Both the position numbers and the translations under genes were made by a program. The notes beneath the pieces were generated by a model, which worked only from the letters and a program-made list of their open reading frames with translations, was not told the DNA's origin and searched no databases. DNA of 64,000 nucleotides from Coprinopsis marcescibilis (lineage: Eukaryota > Basidiomycota > Agaricomycetes > Agaricales > Psathyrellaceae), in the NCBI GenBank assembly GCA_004369085.1, contig ML210157.1, positions 5,057-69,056 of the forward strand. Direction: 5' to 3'. Below, in pieces: positions 11,923 to 22,026 of the stretch (the first letter of the stretch is position 1; every line of letters starts with the position of its first letter).

Positions 11923-12023
11923 TCGCCAATATCCATCGAAGAAGAGCAGAGAAACAATTCACCCACCCAATCAAGCAACCAACTACCTATCACTACTATC
12001 CAACCCCCAAACACCAATTAACA

Positions 12024-12351
12024 ATGCCTAAAGGACAACACCACTGCGCCGATCCCAAGAAGAAGGGATGCAATGGGATGGTCATCAGTGGCGCAAACTG
12101 TCCCAAATGCAAAGGATACACACTCTGCGCAGGAGGCTGTGGGCAATATACCGCCTTCGGAGGCACCTGCCCTGCATGCCAGGCGAGACGTACGAAGCTT
12201 TTATTGTCCATAAGCCACATCTGCATAACTCAACTGATTCTTACTCTCAACAGAGGCGGCGGCTCCCCGCAGAAGGTCGTTTGATGATGAAATAGAAGTT
12301 GAGGCTCGGTCATACGACAACGGCCGCATCGTTTGCTTCAGGACCTTGTAG
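12024..12351 (+). CDS. Gene A: small cysteine-rich zinc-ribbon-like protein, unknown function
   Basis: Family not recognised. Two exons, 12024..12189 and 12254..12351, with a 64-nt phase-1 intron, give 87 aa. The N-terminal half reads MPKGQHHCADPKKKGCNGMV and continues to CPKCKGY, CAGGCGQY and GGTCPAC. The eight Cys are spaced C-x7-C-x9-C-x2-C-x5-C-x3-C-x9-C-x2-C behind a double His, as in paired zinc knuckles. Exon 2 encodes an Arg/Asp linker and ends EVEARSYDNGRIVCFRTL, a motif shared with the four paralogues in the window. There is no signal peptide or TM segment. Conservation of both halves and of the intron phase across paralogues supports a real gene. Zn binding and any nucleic-acid or protein-binding role are inferences. 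Confidence 0.75.
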
Positions 12352-12704
12352 TCTGCAACAACACCCGGAGACCTAGAGCTGGCCAAGTAGTAGAATGCGC
12401 GGACACCCTACTTTTGTGTATTTATGCATCACCATAGACGCTGGGCGCTGTATGGCATGATTCTAATTTATGTTTTAGACACGCTGCATTTAATATTGCA
12501 TCCGTCGTCGAGATCCAAATTCTCTGAGGCTCCCTGACAGGAGAGAACATCGCAACTTCGGTGAAGTCTACACGAGCGTGACCTATTCAATGTGAAATGA
12601 CATCATGCCAGTGCCAATCGAGCACGCGTTACTGGTACAGACGTCTATAAGCTCTAGGACGAGTTCTAGCCCCGAAAGATAACAATTCACGGCGAACATT
12701 TTGT
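12352..12704 (+). other. 3' flank of gene A, duplicated after gene B
   Basis: Sequence downstream of the stop (TATTTATGCATC.., GCTGCATT.., GAGGCTCCCTGA..) is repeated at 15400-15600 after gene B, marking the right end of the A/B duplication. No gene. Confidence 0.55.
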
Positions 12705-12990
12705 CTTCGTCCGAAGCCACTCGCGAGTTACGGTCCTTGTTTCTGATGCTATCTCCATGATACCTGTCGGCCTCTCGCTAGCGGAAAGAAAGGGAAAAGA
12801 AAAGAAGGGCAAGAGGGATAACCAGCTTCGCTGATGGAAAACGCTACCAGCTACAAGCCAGCCAGGCGAGCACTTAATAGCGCTCTGGTACTGCATTAGC
12901 CAGTCAAGTGGCAACAATCCCAGTGTAGCCTGTGGATTCAATTGCGCATTCAAATTTCAAGTAGAGTACGCTTATCTGGCTAGTATATAG
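12705..12990 (+). pseudogene. Relic of the 3' end of a gene F-type copy
   Basis: Similar to 10770-11125: CTCCTTGTTTCCGATG against GTCCTTGTTTCTGATG, CCCGCTAGCGAG against CTCGCTAGCGGA, a purine-rich lysine-tail stretch, and then the shared 3' flank (CCAGGCGAGC.CTTAAT, CCCAGTGTA, GAGTACG). The first exons are absent, and the tail reading is disrupted. It marks a second, dead duplication of the F unit. Confidence 0.55.
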
Positions 12991-14094
12991 ATATGTGAAC
13001 AGTGTCTAAACACCTAGTAGTATCAGTTGACATGAGAGTGGTATTCGTGGAGCTGGTCCATTCACAACTTTGCTTCCCCATGAATAGGATCGCGGTTCCG
13101 TGGTCGTTCCGATCAGGGAGGCTTAGCTTAATATATAAACAAATGTCTAGTGAATAAGCTCAACCATGTTCCATAGACCGGACTTCCATGCAAGCGTTAA
13201 TGCTATGTAATAGAGAGCGTGAATATGTTGAGCTCTGATTGCTACGAGCTGAGGTCCTGACACTGGATCGATGGGCCGCTGAGGCCACTTTATTCCTCCT
13301 TACTCTTACTTGCAGACGGTGGGTTCGCTCTCGATAAAGCAACTACGGTTTGGCTCAATCAGGCGTGCAACATTGAGATAATCCGGATTAATAAAATAAT
13401 CCGGTTTTAATGTAATAATCCGGCTGAAAGAATTAATCGCAGATTAATGTTTAACTCGCCCCCAAATGCACCCAGCGGCTTTGGAGCGGGTAGCGCAGAA
13501 TAATTCGGATTAATCCAAGATTAATCCCTGGGCCCAGACATCGATTCACTCTGATTAATCCGGTTTTAAGTCAATTAATCAGATGTATTGAATGTAGACT
13601 AAGTAAGAAGAGGAAACTATACTACACTACACTACAGTAAAGTACTACCCCTGACTAATTAATCCCGGCTTAATGTGGATTGATCGCGGTTTAATCCGGA
13701 GATTAAACCGGACACAATCAATACAGATACTGCGAGGTGGCATCAGATATTAGTTCAGTCCAAGTTCAGTCATCGCCTCCTCCCCAGTCATTTCCCAAGT
13801 GACTGTGGGGGAAGAAAGGAAAGAACTGTGCGTGAACCATCTGCGACAAGTCCGCTCCTTTATAGGAATCCATCTTTGGCCGTATTTGGCCTTGATAAAC
13901 AGCCAGTTCGCGTGACCTGTAGGAGAACCAAACAGGCGCAAAGCCAGCCCCGTATAAAAACAGCGGACTTGGGACAAATTGTGCCGGTCGTCTTTCTTTC
14001 GCCAGCTCGCATGTCTAGTCCCAGCTAGGCACGTAAGCTGTGAAATTGAGCGACGAATGTGGTGACCCTTGAAGTCAGGACTCAGGCGAGATGA

Positions 14095-14133
14095 CGAGCA
14101 CTTGTTTTAATCTCTGATTAAAACAAGCGCTCG
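14095..14133. repeat. Hairpin inside the TIR element
   Basis: 18-nt arms with one mismatch (CGAGCACTTGTTTTAATC and its complement) around a TCT loop. It lies in the interior of the element, away from the TIRs. Confidence 0.8.
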
Positions 14134-14311
14134 TAAGTTGTATACATTTGCAACCAGGAGAGGCAAAAAAATAGAGCACATTCAATTATATATTTAGTTG
14201 GATTAATCAATATGTAGCTGAATTAATCGATATCGAATTGGAATAATCACTAGCGAGGCAGATTAATCACGAGGGAGTCGGATTAATCAAGAGTGCATTG
14301 GATTAATCAAA

Positions 14312-14485
14312 TTTAATCCGGATTAATTTTGAGAGGCTAGTAACTAGTGCAGGTCAACTAGATTAATGATACCAAATAATCAGTGTTTATACTTTAATCT
14401 GGATTAATTTTGAGAGCCTAGTAGCTAGTGTGGGTCAACTAGATTAATTATACTATATAATCAGTGATTATACTTTAATCCGGAT
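14312..14485. repeat. 81-bp tandem repeat near the right TIR
   Basis: Two copies (14312-14392 and 14393-14473) starting TTTAATCyGGATTAATTTT and sharing CTAGT.., GGTCAACTAGATTAAT and AATCAGTG, followed by the start of a third at 14474. The period of exactly 81 bp is kept. Confidence 0.82.
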
Positions 14486-14901
14486 TATATAAATGTTGCA
14501 CGCCTGATTGAGCCAAACCGTAAGGGTTCCTGGCTCTCGCCGGAGTATCTGGAACTGGCCATCTACCAAGATCGAAGACTCGCACATGGCTCCGCACGAC
14601 ATTGGCAAGTGCTTGAAGAACGTTTTTTTGAGTCGGAGCAGGCGGCTTCAGTTGATTGCTATCGCTTCTTCGATTTGAGCTGTCCCAACAGTGAGTTATT
14701 TCCGACCCGGACTAGTCCAACGCCATTTGCGAAGGTTAAAAACATAGGACCCGGCCAGCAATCAACTGTTAGGTTATGGCTGTGGCAAGTACAATCCGGG
14801 AGTAGCGCCTAGGTATTTCAGACCGAACGTTGATGGCCGCAAACTATTACCCTAATTTTATTCTTTCCAGGATCCAGTCTGATCGGCTTTCAGCCTAAAA
14901 G

Positions 14902-14911
14902 TATATTTAAG
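14902..14911 (+). promoter_or_regulatory. TATA box of gene B
   Basis: TATATTTAAG about 100 bp before the ATG. The leader that follows is homologous to that of gene A. Confidence 0.6.
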
Positions 14912-15003
14912 CCGCCAACGTGCGTTGAATAAGAGCAGAAAGCAACTCAACCCACCCAATCAAGCGGCCTAGTACCTACCCAATCTCCAAAAACCAACCT
15001 ACC

Positions 15004-15386
15004 ATGCCTCGAAAAGACTGGAGACCGCCAACTAAACCGTCCAAGGCAGAACGCCCGCAGACCACGCCTACAGCTAAAAAGAAGCAACACCACTGCGCTT
15101 TGAATTGCAATGACAGTGCGATGGTCAAGAATGGCGAGAACTGCCGAAATTGCAAAGGATATTCGCTCTGTGCCAACGGTTGTGGGCAATACGTAGGTTT
15201 CGCAGGGGAATACTGCCGTAACTGCCAGAGGAAACGTACGCCTAAACTTTATATGTTCACAAGCCACAGCTCAACTGATTTCTGTTGTATACAGTGGGTC
15301 TATACCGAAGGTCTTTCGATGATGATACAGAAGTTGAAGCTCGGTCGTACGACAATGGCCGCATCGTTTGCTTCAGAACTTTGTAG
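15004..15386 (+). CDS. Gene B: cysteine-rich zinc-ribbon-like protein with N-terminal extension
   Basis: Paralogue of gene A. Exons 15004..15235 and 15295..15386 are split by a 59-nt phase-1 intron, giving 107 aa. It differs by a 20-odd residue basic extension (MPRKDWRPPTKPSKAERPQT) before KKQHHCALNCND, so the first two Cys are only three residues apart instead of seven. Knuckles CRNCKGY, CANGCGQY and EYCRNC follow, and the end is TEVEARSYDNGRIVCFRTL. Paralogy with A extends from about 200 bp upstream to about 200 bp downstream, so it arose by segmental duplication. The divergent Cys spacing may mean relaxed selection or a changed metal site. Function unknown. Confidence 0.72.
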
Positions 15387-16334
15387 TCTACGAAGTTGAG
15401 AAACCAGCCGCACCCGGAGACTCGGAGTTGGACAAGCAGGGTTCTAACTCACTCTGCTTGTGTGTATTTATGTATCGCCATCGATGCTGGACGTTGTGGC
15501 GTGATCCTAATTTTATGTTCAATCGTGCTGCATTCAGGATTCCATCCCTCGTCGGAACGCAGAGGCTCTAGGCCTCCCTGATGAGAGGGACCACCACAAT
15601 CTCGGTTAAGTCGGTACATAACACGTCAGACGATTGTCAGCCTGGGCGCAAATTTTGTGGACACAACACATTGTATCGGCAAAGCACACGCGCAAAGAGT
15701 AGCTTGTACGTAATAGTATCGGTCTTGTTTCAGGGAAATCTGAAGAACGGGGTATTTTAAAAGTGCAGATGAGAGATCTCCAGCGGATAGAAAAAAAACT
15801 TTACATTACGTTGTCGCCAAGTGTCCCAGTTTCCTCACAATCTCTGGTAAGCGAGGGTACATAGATACTGCAGTCTTGAACCTTATTAGGCATCTGCAGG
15901 CTGGTTGGTTTCCTTGTATTCAGGCTCCAAGGACTAAGCCTCGGCTCGCAGACAGCATGTGACCGTATGACACCAGAGAACTTCAATGGGCAGACTGTTA
16001 GATCATGTAAACAGTGGGAGCCTATCAATACAGCTTAACAGCTGGCGCAACGATCAGAGCGCAACTGTACATATGGTTTCAAGGAGTGTGAAAATCCTAC
16101 TTGAACATTACCGTGTAAGGGGTTGGTGTAGCCTCTATATATCGATCTTTGCCATATAAGTAATGTAAGAGCGTAGAATCGACTCACAACATATGACAGC
16201 TGAGAGCTGAGAGCCGGATTGTTAGAGTTAATATTTGTAAATTTAAGATACCGCCTGGTGTTTAAAGGTGGTAAAACTTCGTCGGACTTTCGGGAGAATA
16301 GAAGCGTACTCACAATGTGCAAGCTAAATACTGG
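15387..16334. other. Intergenic, possible relic of F-type family near 16050-16095
   Basis: Left part is the duplicated A/B 3' flank. Near 16050-16095 a short reading RNCTYGFKECENPT recalls NCSKKCGGYKEC of gene F, but it is too short to be sure. No gene supported. Confidence 0.35.
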
Positions 16335-16400
16335 ACCCAGCTGTGCGCCAAATACAACCGGTGTGCATACATCCTGCGGCCATACGATGTGGATTCGTGA
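16335..16400 (+). pseudogene. Possible gene X terminal exon upstream of gene C
   Basis: Reading CAKYNRCAYILRPYDVDS-stop resembles CGKYNPGVAPRYFRPNVDG of gene X at 14773-14855, with similar DNA (CTGTGCGCCAAATACAACCG against CTGTGGCAAGTACAATCCG). It ends 60 bp before the TATA box of gene C. Similarity is short; moderate to low confidence. Confidence 0.35.
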
Positions 16401-16460
16401 CGTTAATGTTGGGCGCGTTTCCATACCAAGAACACTCTTCAGCTGTGCTCTTTGCGAGCA

Positions 16461-16466
16461 TATAAA
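16461..16466 (+). promoter_or_regulatory. TATA box of gene C
   Basis: TATAAA, about 134 bp before the ATG, followed by a CCCACC-repeat leader (16526-16546). Confidence 0.5.
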
Positions 16467-16594
16467 CAGGAGAGTGCTTCGTTGAAGAGACAGTAACATA
16501 CATTCTCAGTTAGCACCTTTTACCTAGCAATTCCCACCCACCCACCCACCTATTAAACAAACGTGCTACCCAACGTTTCAGACGACACCTTACC

Positions 16595-16917
16595 ATGCCA
16601 AAAGGTCAACATCACTGTGCTGATCCCAAGAAGAAGGGATGCAATGGGATGGTCATCAGTGGCCAGAACTGTCCCAAATGCAGAGGGTACCAGAAATGTG
16701 CCGGTGGTTGTGGACAGTATGTAGCCTTTGGCGGCACTTGTCCCGCCTGCCAAGCGGCGAAAAGCAGCAGTAAGTGTCATGACCGGTCATACCACACCCG
16801 ACCTTGCTGATATATTTGTCTGGTCCAGAGAAAAAGAAGAGGTCTCTGGAGACGGGATGGGACGTTGAAGCTCGATCTTACGATGACGGAAGAGTCGTGT
16901 GCTTCAGGACGTTGTAA
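16595..16917 (+). CDS. Gene C: small cysteine-rich zinc-ribbon-like protein, unknown function
   Basis: Closest to gene A: the first 23 residues (MPKGQHHCADPKKKGCNGMV..) are the same. Exons 16595..16769 and 16829..16916+1 are joined across a 59-nt phase-1 intron, giving 87 aa. The eight-Cys core keeps the C-x7-C-x9-C-x2-C-x5-C-x3-C-x9-C-x2-C spacing. The linker is lysine-rich (KKKKRS) and the end is DVEARSYDDGRVVCFRTL. The stop lies 255 bp from the end of RPC40, which runs in the opposite direction (convergent). No signal peptide or TM segment. Function unknown; real gene likely because intron phase and both conserved halves are intact. Confidence 0.75.
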
Positions 16918-17172
16918 TCTATACATCAACCTGGAATTGGCGTCGGTCAGCCATTTGCAGAGGGCAGATGGAAAATGCACAATACCCTGCTATATTTTAC
17001 GTATTATGTGTCCGTATGAGGTGTTGATCGCCTCTTGTCAGTGTATTCCCGTATATGTACTTGGCCCTAATCGATATAGCCATCATCAACCCGAACGACC
17101 TTTGATAACAGCCATTGGAGTCCGAGATCTGAAAAGAGGTTGTATAGAGCACTGTACAAATACAAAGAGGGG

Positions 17173-18471
17173 TCAACCAGCCATGCTAACATCCCCGTCC
17201 CCGTTGCCGTTGTGATCGTTAAGGAGGGCTTCAGCGGCCGCCTTCATAATGGCTATTTTCTCCCTCATCACCTTGATCGATTCGGGGAATAGTCGTTCAG
17301 GAGCGTAAGGTCCCTCGGATTCGATATTGACTATAATGTCATTGTACAAGTCAGTCCACCGACGAAAAGTATGATGCAGGAGCCACTCACAAAGGAAGAA
17401 ATCTCGAACTCGGCTCAGCTCCACAGAATCCCTGAATTCTGGATGTCGAAGAACCTCCCGGCTGACAGAATCTTTCCGAACGTTCTGCTCATCGACACTC
17501 ACAGCTTTCGTCTTGGGATCGATTTTGATTACACCAGGCGAGAAGCATTTGGCAAAACGTTCAGCGTGCTCCGCCGGGATGGGTTTTGTAATTTTGATAT
17601 GTGGCAAGAGCCGGTAGGATGCAGTCGCTGAATGGTCTTCGGAACGCGATCTGGGAACTTTCAACGAAACCACATACCAACTGGATTGAATTTTGCGTGG
17701 TCCTTTCCAACGCCCTTCACAGCGTGCAGCTCCATGTTGATAGATTGTCCAGGCCGGAGTTTGGCGAGAACGATGTCCTGGTTTGAGGCAGCTGGCGGGC
17801 ATCCCGCGAAAATTTCAGCCTGCTCGCCGACTGGGACCCAGGTCATATGGGAAGATAGGAATTCGTGGTTGATATAGAGTTCGCTGGGGTTTGTCGAGCC
17901 TTTCGGCGCCGAGAGGTTTCGTGTACAAGTGAGGTCGACTTTGAACACAATGGTGTCTCTGTCGGTTGGTGGGCTGTCGCCTACTCTCCAGTTCATGACC
18001 GCTGGGTTTACGTTTAGAGGTACCATGCCGATTCGATGGGCAAGAACCTCGTCAACGATGACAGTATTGTTGTCCCAAACATATACTTGTTCGACGGCGA
18101 CTGTGGGCACCTAGAATCAATAACAAAACGTGAGATCCAACCCCCGACCTCTGTATAGAGCACACGCACCTCAGCAATCATAATCCGACGAAAAGCATTC
18201 GCAATCGCAGCGTCCACCCCGATCAGGTCAAAATCTATCGAATGTTGTGATAACCGTTGCACTTTCACTGTCAGATTCTGCCCTTGAACGGTTGTTGGTC
18301 ACATTTACTCCTGCTTCATAGAACAAGAATCGAACGCACTTTTTTGAGATTTTCCAAGTTCCATGAGTTGTCCTCGCCAGGGTAAACCCCTGGGTAGTCT
18401 GTACTCGACACATCAGAGATTCTCTCCTCGTGAACCCCTACAAGTCGCCGTTTTTCGTATTCTGTAGGCAT
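17173..18471 (-). CDS. RPC40: RNA polymerases I and III subunit AC40
   Basis: Alpha-like assembly subunit shared by Pol I and Pol III, the partner of AC19. Start at 18471 (MPTEYEKRRLVGVHEERI). Exons are joined over short introns. Exon 2 begins NLTVKVQRLSQHSIDFDLIG and holds the alpha motif GVDAAIANAFRRIMIAE. Exon 3 starts VPTVAVEQVYVWDNNT and contains DEVLAHRIGMVPLNV. The next block is PHIKITKPIPAEHAERFAKC, and the last exon (phase-1 join to FNIESEGPYAPERLF) ends in an acidic GNGDGDVSMAG tail. Length and domain order are normal. It shares a 205-bp divergent promoter with the F-box-like gene to its right. Confidence 0.95.
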
Positions 18472-18676
18472 TCCGGTTGATATGATGCTGGAAAAAGACG
18501 AAGAATATAATTGGCAACAAGAAAATGTCAATGTTTGATGGGAGTTCCCACGGGGTGCCGATGAAATGCCGAGCATTACTGGATCATGGAGCACTACTCA
18601 GTATTAGTGACGTCTTCCTTCCACTTCCAAGTTGTATAGGGCGATAAATCGATAACTAGTCTCTGTCCATTTCACC
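18472..18676. promoter_or_regulatory. Divergent promoter between RPC40 and an F-box-like gene
   Basis: 205 bp between two start codons facing away from each other. No TATA box is evident. Both genes must draw on this space or on the other gene's 5' end. Confidence 0.55.
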
Positions 18677-20477
18677 ATGGTCGGCCAAACGGATGGGTCG
18701 AGCTCCACTTTCGACAACGTTGGCGAAGTCGTCCATAAAAAACCAGCAGCTGGACTCGTCGACCGGGTCATCATGAACGAGGACCTTCTTTACCAGATCT
18801 TTGAATTCGTTTACCGAGCTTGCTCGGACATTCGGAAACAGTTCTGGCCTTGGTTGTTTATCAAGAACTTTACGGCGGTGGCTGCCAGCTTTCTTTGGAG
18901 AGATTTGGATTCGATACTCCCGTTAGTCAAGCTACTTCCAGGTGTCTCTTGGTCCAATGGAGAATACGTGAGTCTCCCCATGTTATGAGTGTCGGATTCG
19001 CTGATAATGGAGGCAGTCGCTAGAACACAGTGGCACCCTGTCGATGCCAGACATGGAACGATGGAATGCCTACTCGCCAAAGGTTCGAAGAATTGCCGTA
19101 CATGGCCATCGACTGACGCACACGGTGTTGGAACGACTGTTGCACTTCACAGAACGCTTCCAACCGTTTTCCCTTCTTCCCGCCCTCCGTGCTGTGAAGT
19201 GGCAACATATAATCGACGAAGATACTCTCCCATTCACCTCCCTCTTCATCCAACCTTCGATCGAACGGTTGATAATCGGCCAAAACGCGAAGGAATCGAC
19301 CCCTGAATCCTTGGAGCGTTTCTTGCAAATCATCGTCAAATCAGCTCCCAAGCTCCAAGTGCTCATGTTGTGGGCACCAGAGCGCTCGGTGAGGTCCCTG
19401 GCTACCCTCGGCCAATTGCAACAACTAGCATGCCTTGTACTCGACCTCCAGTATCGCGACGATCTGATCGACTCCTTTCCCGACTTCTTTCAAGTTCCCC
19501 GCGAAGGCACCTCGATTACCTTGCACGCTGGTGATCCAGGAAAAAGTCTCACGGAAACAACTATATTCTCTGTATCTACTACTGCTGGGGGTGGCACAGG
19601 TACTTACTCCGATGGCTCAAGCTCAAATTCGCTACATGTTGAGCTTACGGGGAACTCTTCGGATGTGGTCAGATGGCTCAGGGCCGCCTCGAATCTGCAG
19701 TTTTGGAAACTGGAGATCGATCTCAAGGAAGGCGAGTCGGATTGGGAGGGAATAATGGAATGTTTGCTTGCAGGAGATGGGAGACGCTCTGTAAAAGACC
19801 TCGAGTGTTTGGTAATTCGCGCGGACGCCGACGTCCGGGTTCCAGTAGAAATCGTGCATGGATTGGCCGCTCTCGACAACTTAACAACCTTTGAAGTTGC
19901 TGTCCAGTTCAGCCCATCTGCCTCCTCCACATCTGAAGCCGACAAATTCATAGAAGATCTTCTCATTGCTGCAAAATCCAAACGACGGCCACTGGAGCAC
20001 CTTACGCTGGAGTCCAAACGCCTTTGGCGAAATTACTGGCCCTCTATGACTGCTCTCAATTTCATCCCCCTCCACGCTAAAGATTTGCGCACTCTTCGTA
20101 TCTCGCTCGACACTTATTACCTCCCCGAGTCAGTCCCTTCACCTGCTGATTTCTTCGAAAGGATGTACGATTCCGACAGCTTGACTACTTCGGGTCTTCA
20201 AACCCTCAGCATTCAAGAGGATTGGACAGCTGAAGCCCCTACAGACAAGATTCGGGATCTCGCGATGTTCCTGGACACTCTGTTCCCGAAGCTTTCAGAG
20301 GCTGCCTACCTGTGTGATTCGGGTGACGGCACACGCCGTCGAGATGAACAACAGGCTTGGGACAATATTGAACACCTACGGAGGTGCTATCAAGGAATGC
20401 GATTTGCGGTACATGGCTTACCTCTGCCAGTCGAGAGCCTCGCCCACGTCCCTGGACCTGACCCTGGTGGATTTTAA
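18677..20477 (+). CDS. F-box-like/LRR-like protein, paralogue 1
   Basis: Exons 18677..18967 and 19017..20477 (49-nt phase-0 intron) give about 583 aa. An F-box-like helix region lies near residues 30-90 (NEDLLYQIFEFVYRACSD.. and SFLWRDLDSILPLVKLLPGV), followed by an irregular leucine-rich body without an enzyme motif. Its paralogue at 23132-24918 has the same length, the same intron position and phase, and matching motifs (IWEELDSTIPLIKLLPSV). Such genes are expanded in Agaricomycetes and are usually taken to be SCF substrate receptors or to have unknown roles. Substrate cannot be inferred. The first Met gives a short Ser/Thr leader before the domain. Confidence 0.8.
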
Positions 20478-20969
20478 ATCTGCGAATTAAATACAGATAC
20501 CTGGATACTTCATGTACATACTACCTATATCTTTTTCCCACTGCATTTCTCTCTCCTTAGTTGAATCGTGATGTCATAGACCAACATCGACACAATGGCG
20601 CCGAGCGCGATGCTGGCGCCTGTTCTTCCAGATACTTCCTTGGCGTTTTCAGCATTCTTTTGGTCTTGGTACTGGTACTCTATCGCCGAATATCTTCGAA
20701 AAACCTCTGTCTCAACGGGCATAGAAGATATGGAGATTCACTGGGGTTATCGACGCCCCCCTTCGTACGCCAACTTTCGTAGCGGATATACTCTTGTCGT
20801 TCTAAGGCTTAAGAGCAATTGGTATTAATGAATCGTATAATATATTTAAACGAAAATCGACTGCGGTATAAGTACGATATGAACTCCATATACAAATCGG
20901 GCCCACGAACCCAAATACAGACACCCGCGCGTAACTAATCGTAAACACCCGAAAATTTTTGCGCAAGGA
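20478..20969. other. Between convergent genes; one doubtful small ORF
   Basis: Separates F-box-like paralogue 1 from gene D, which runs toward it. A 65-codon minus frame (20525-20722) with a hydrophobic stretch (ASIALGAIVSMLVYDITIQL) has no paralogue here and is not called. Confidence 0.4.
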
Positions 20970-21306
20970 TTACAAGGTCCTGAAGCAAACAATACGCCCG
21001 CTGTCGTACGACCGAGCCTCGATTTCTATATCATCGTCTTCGAACGACCGTCTTCTTCCAGTGCCACGGGAAGCTGCCGCCTCTTATATAAAAAGAGACC
21101 AGTCAGTTGTCTGGCTGATGAGCATATAAAGGTAACGTACGCCTCGCGTTACATGCAGGGCAGGTGCCCCCAAATGCTGTATATTGCCCGCAGCCTCCAG
21201 TGCAGAGCTTGTATCCTGAGCATTTTGGACAGTTCTGGCCACTGACCACCATTCCATTGCAACCGTTCTTCTTGGGATCGGCGCAATGGTGCTGTTTTTT
21301 AGGCAT
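20970..21306 (-). CDS. Gene D: small cysteine-rich zinc-ribbon-like protein, unknown function
   Basis: Family A-E member on the minus strand. Exons 21306..21141 and 21082..20970 with a 58-nt phase-1 intron give 92 aa. It starts MPKKQHHCADPKKNGCNGMV and keeps all eight Cys in family spacing, with CTGGCGQYTAFGGTCPAC. Exon 2 adds a longer Arg-rich linker (SRGTGRRRSFEDDD) before EIEARSYDSGRIVCFRTL. It sits, with gene E, between the two large F-box-like paralogues. No signal peptide or TM segment. The minus-strand TATA box is at 21437-21431. Confidence 0.75.
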
Positions 21307-21430
21307 GGCGAATAGATATGAAGTGGTGGTGAGAGAGGGAAGCGGTAGTTTCTGAAGCTGGTTTCTTTAGTCGAGAGTATGAATGGGCGAGTGAGCTGTT
21401 TCTGCTTCTCAATCGATATACATCGATGGT

Positions 21431-21437
21431 TTAAATA
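21431..21437 (-). promoter_or_regulatory. TATA box of gene D
   Basis: TATTTAA on the minus strand, about 125 bp before the ATG. The stretch 21438-22026 beyond it holds no gene I can support. Confidence 0.5.
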
Positions 21438-22026
21438 CGTTCAGGCTCACTACAGTCACTAAGGGCTACTGGACATAGTGGCTGGCGGTAAATTCCAGCA
21501 AATCCTACGCGACTCTGGCGCGTAAGCCAAGACCCTTCGGACCTCTATTTGAGTAGCAATGCTATGTCCTGGAGACTGCTTAAGTTTGAGACTCTCATCA
21601 AATGTAAAAAGACGTTTGAGCCGATGTCCTCAGCGGTGACATGACCAATTGACGGAGGCGCGCTGCCACCGCTCGGTGACGGTCGACTTGTTCTCACCGT
21701 CATGCATCGCAGGTCAAAATCGGACAATTCGGCTATGTGTGAGGTCGTCTGTACGGCATAGGCGAGCCCGCAAGACATAGACGATTCTCAAATGCCGAAA
21801 AGATATACACGCTGGGAACCAATTATGTACTTTGAATCAAATAATGCGGTCCACAGTGTAAGTTCGAACCAGAAATGGTGTGTTACAGTTCGAGAGCCAT
21901 ATCTACTTATAAGCAAACGGCAATACATAATAATAAATATAGTGGAGTCCAGTATCCAAATGCTCAGACTCCACGGTAGCCCAGCGACCAGCGCTATATG
22001 GCATCCTCTTCACCAGCGATCGTTGC

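Larger units (their letters stand above)
13346..14520. mobile_element. Non-autonomous TIR transposon (MITE-like), TA target duplication
   Basis: Perfect 29-bp terminal inverted repeats (13346-13374 and 14492-14520, beginning CGGTTTGGCTCAATCAGG) are extended imperfectly for some 20 bp more (ATAATCCGGATTAA on both sides). The element is flanked by TA (13344-13345 and 14521-14522), as in Tc1/mariner-type insertion. Length 1,175 bp. The interior is AT-rich and packed with the palindrome GATTAATC and its variants, and has no transposase-like frame. Perfect TIRs suggest recent activity with an enzyme supplied from elsewhere. Confidence 0.88.
13316..14855 (+). pseudogene. Gene X copy upstream of gene B, split by a transposon
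   Basis: An exon begins after a polypyrimidine..TTGCAG acceptor at 13315 and is interrupted after 13345. It resumes at 14523 and ends at a GTGAGT donor (14691). Omitting the element and one TA leaves 65 open codons with blocks such as GGFALDKATKGSWLSPEYLE, AHGSARHWQVLEERFFE and VDCYRFFDLSCPN. A last exon (14773..14855, YGCGKYNPGVAPRYFRP.. to stop) fits in phase. I do not recognise the protein. The element adds many stops, so this copy is broken. Upstream exons were not resolved. It ends 46 bp before the TATA box of gene B. Confidence 0.6.

Noticed and set aside
12334..12351. C-terminal CaaX prenylation signal in the Cys-rich family
   Set aside because: In ..VCFRTL the Cys is five residues from the end, not four, and the following residues are not aliphatic, so it does not fit CaaX.
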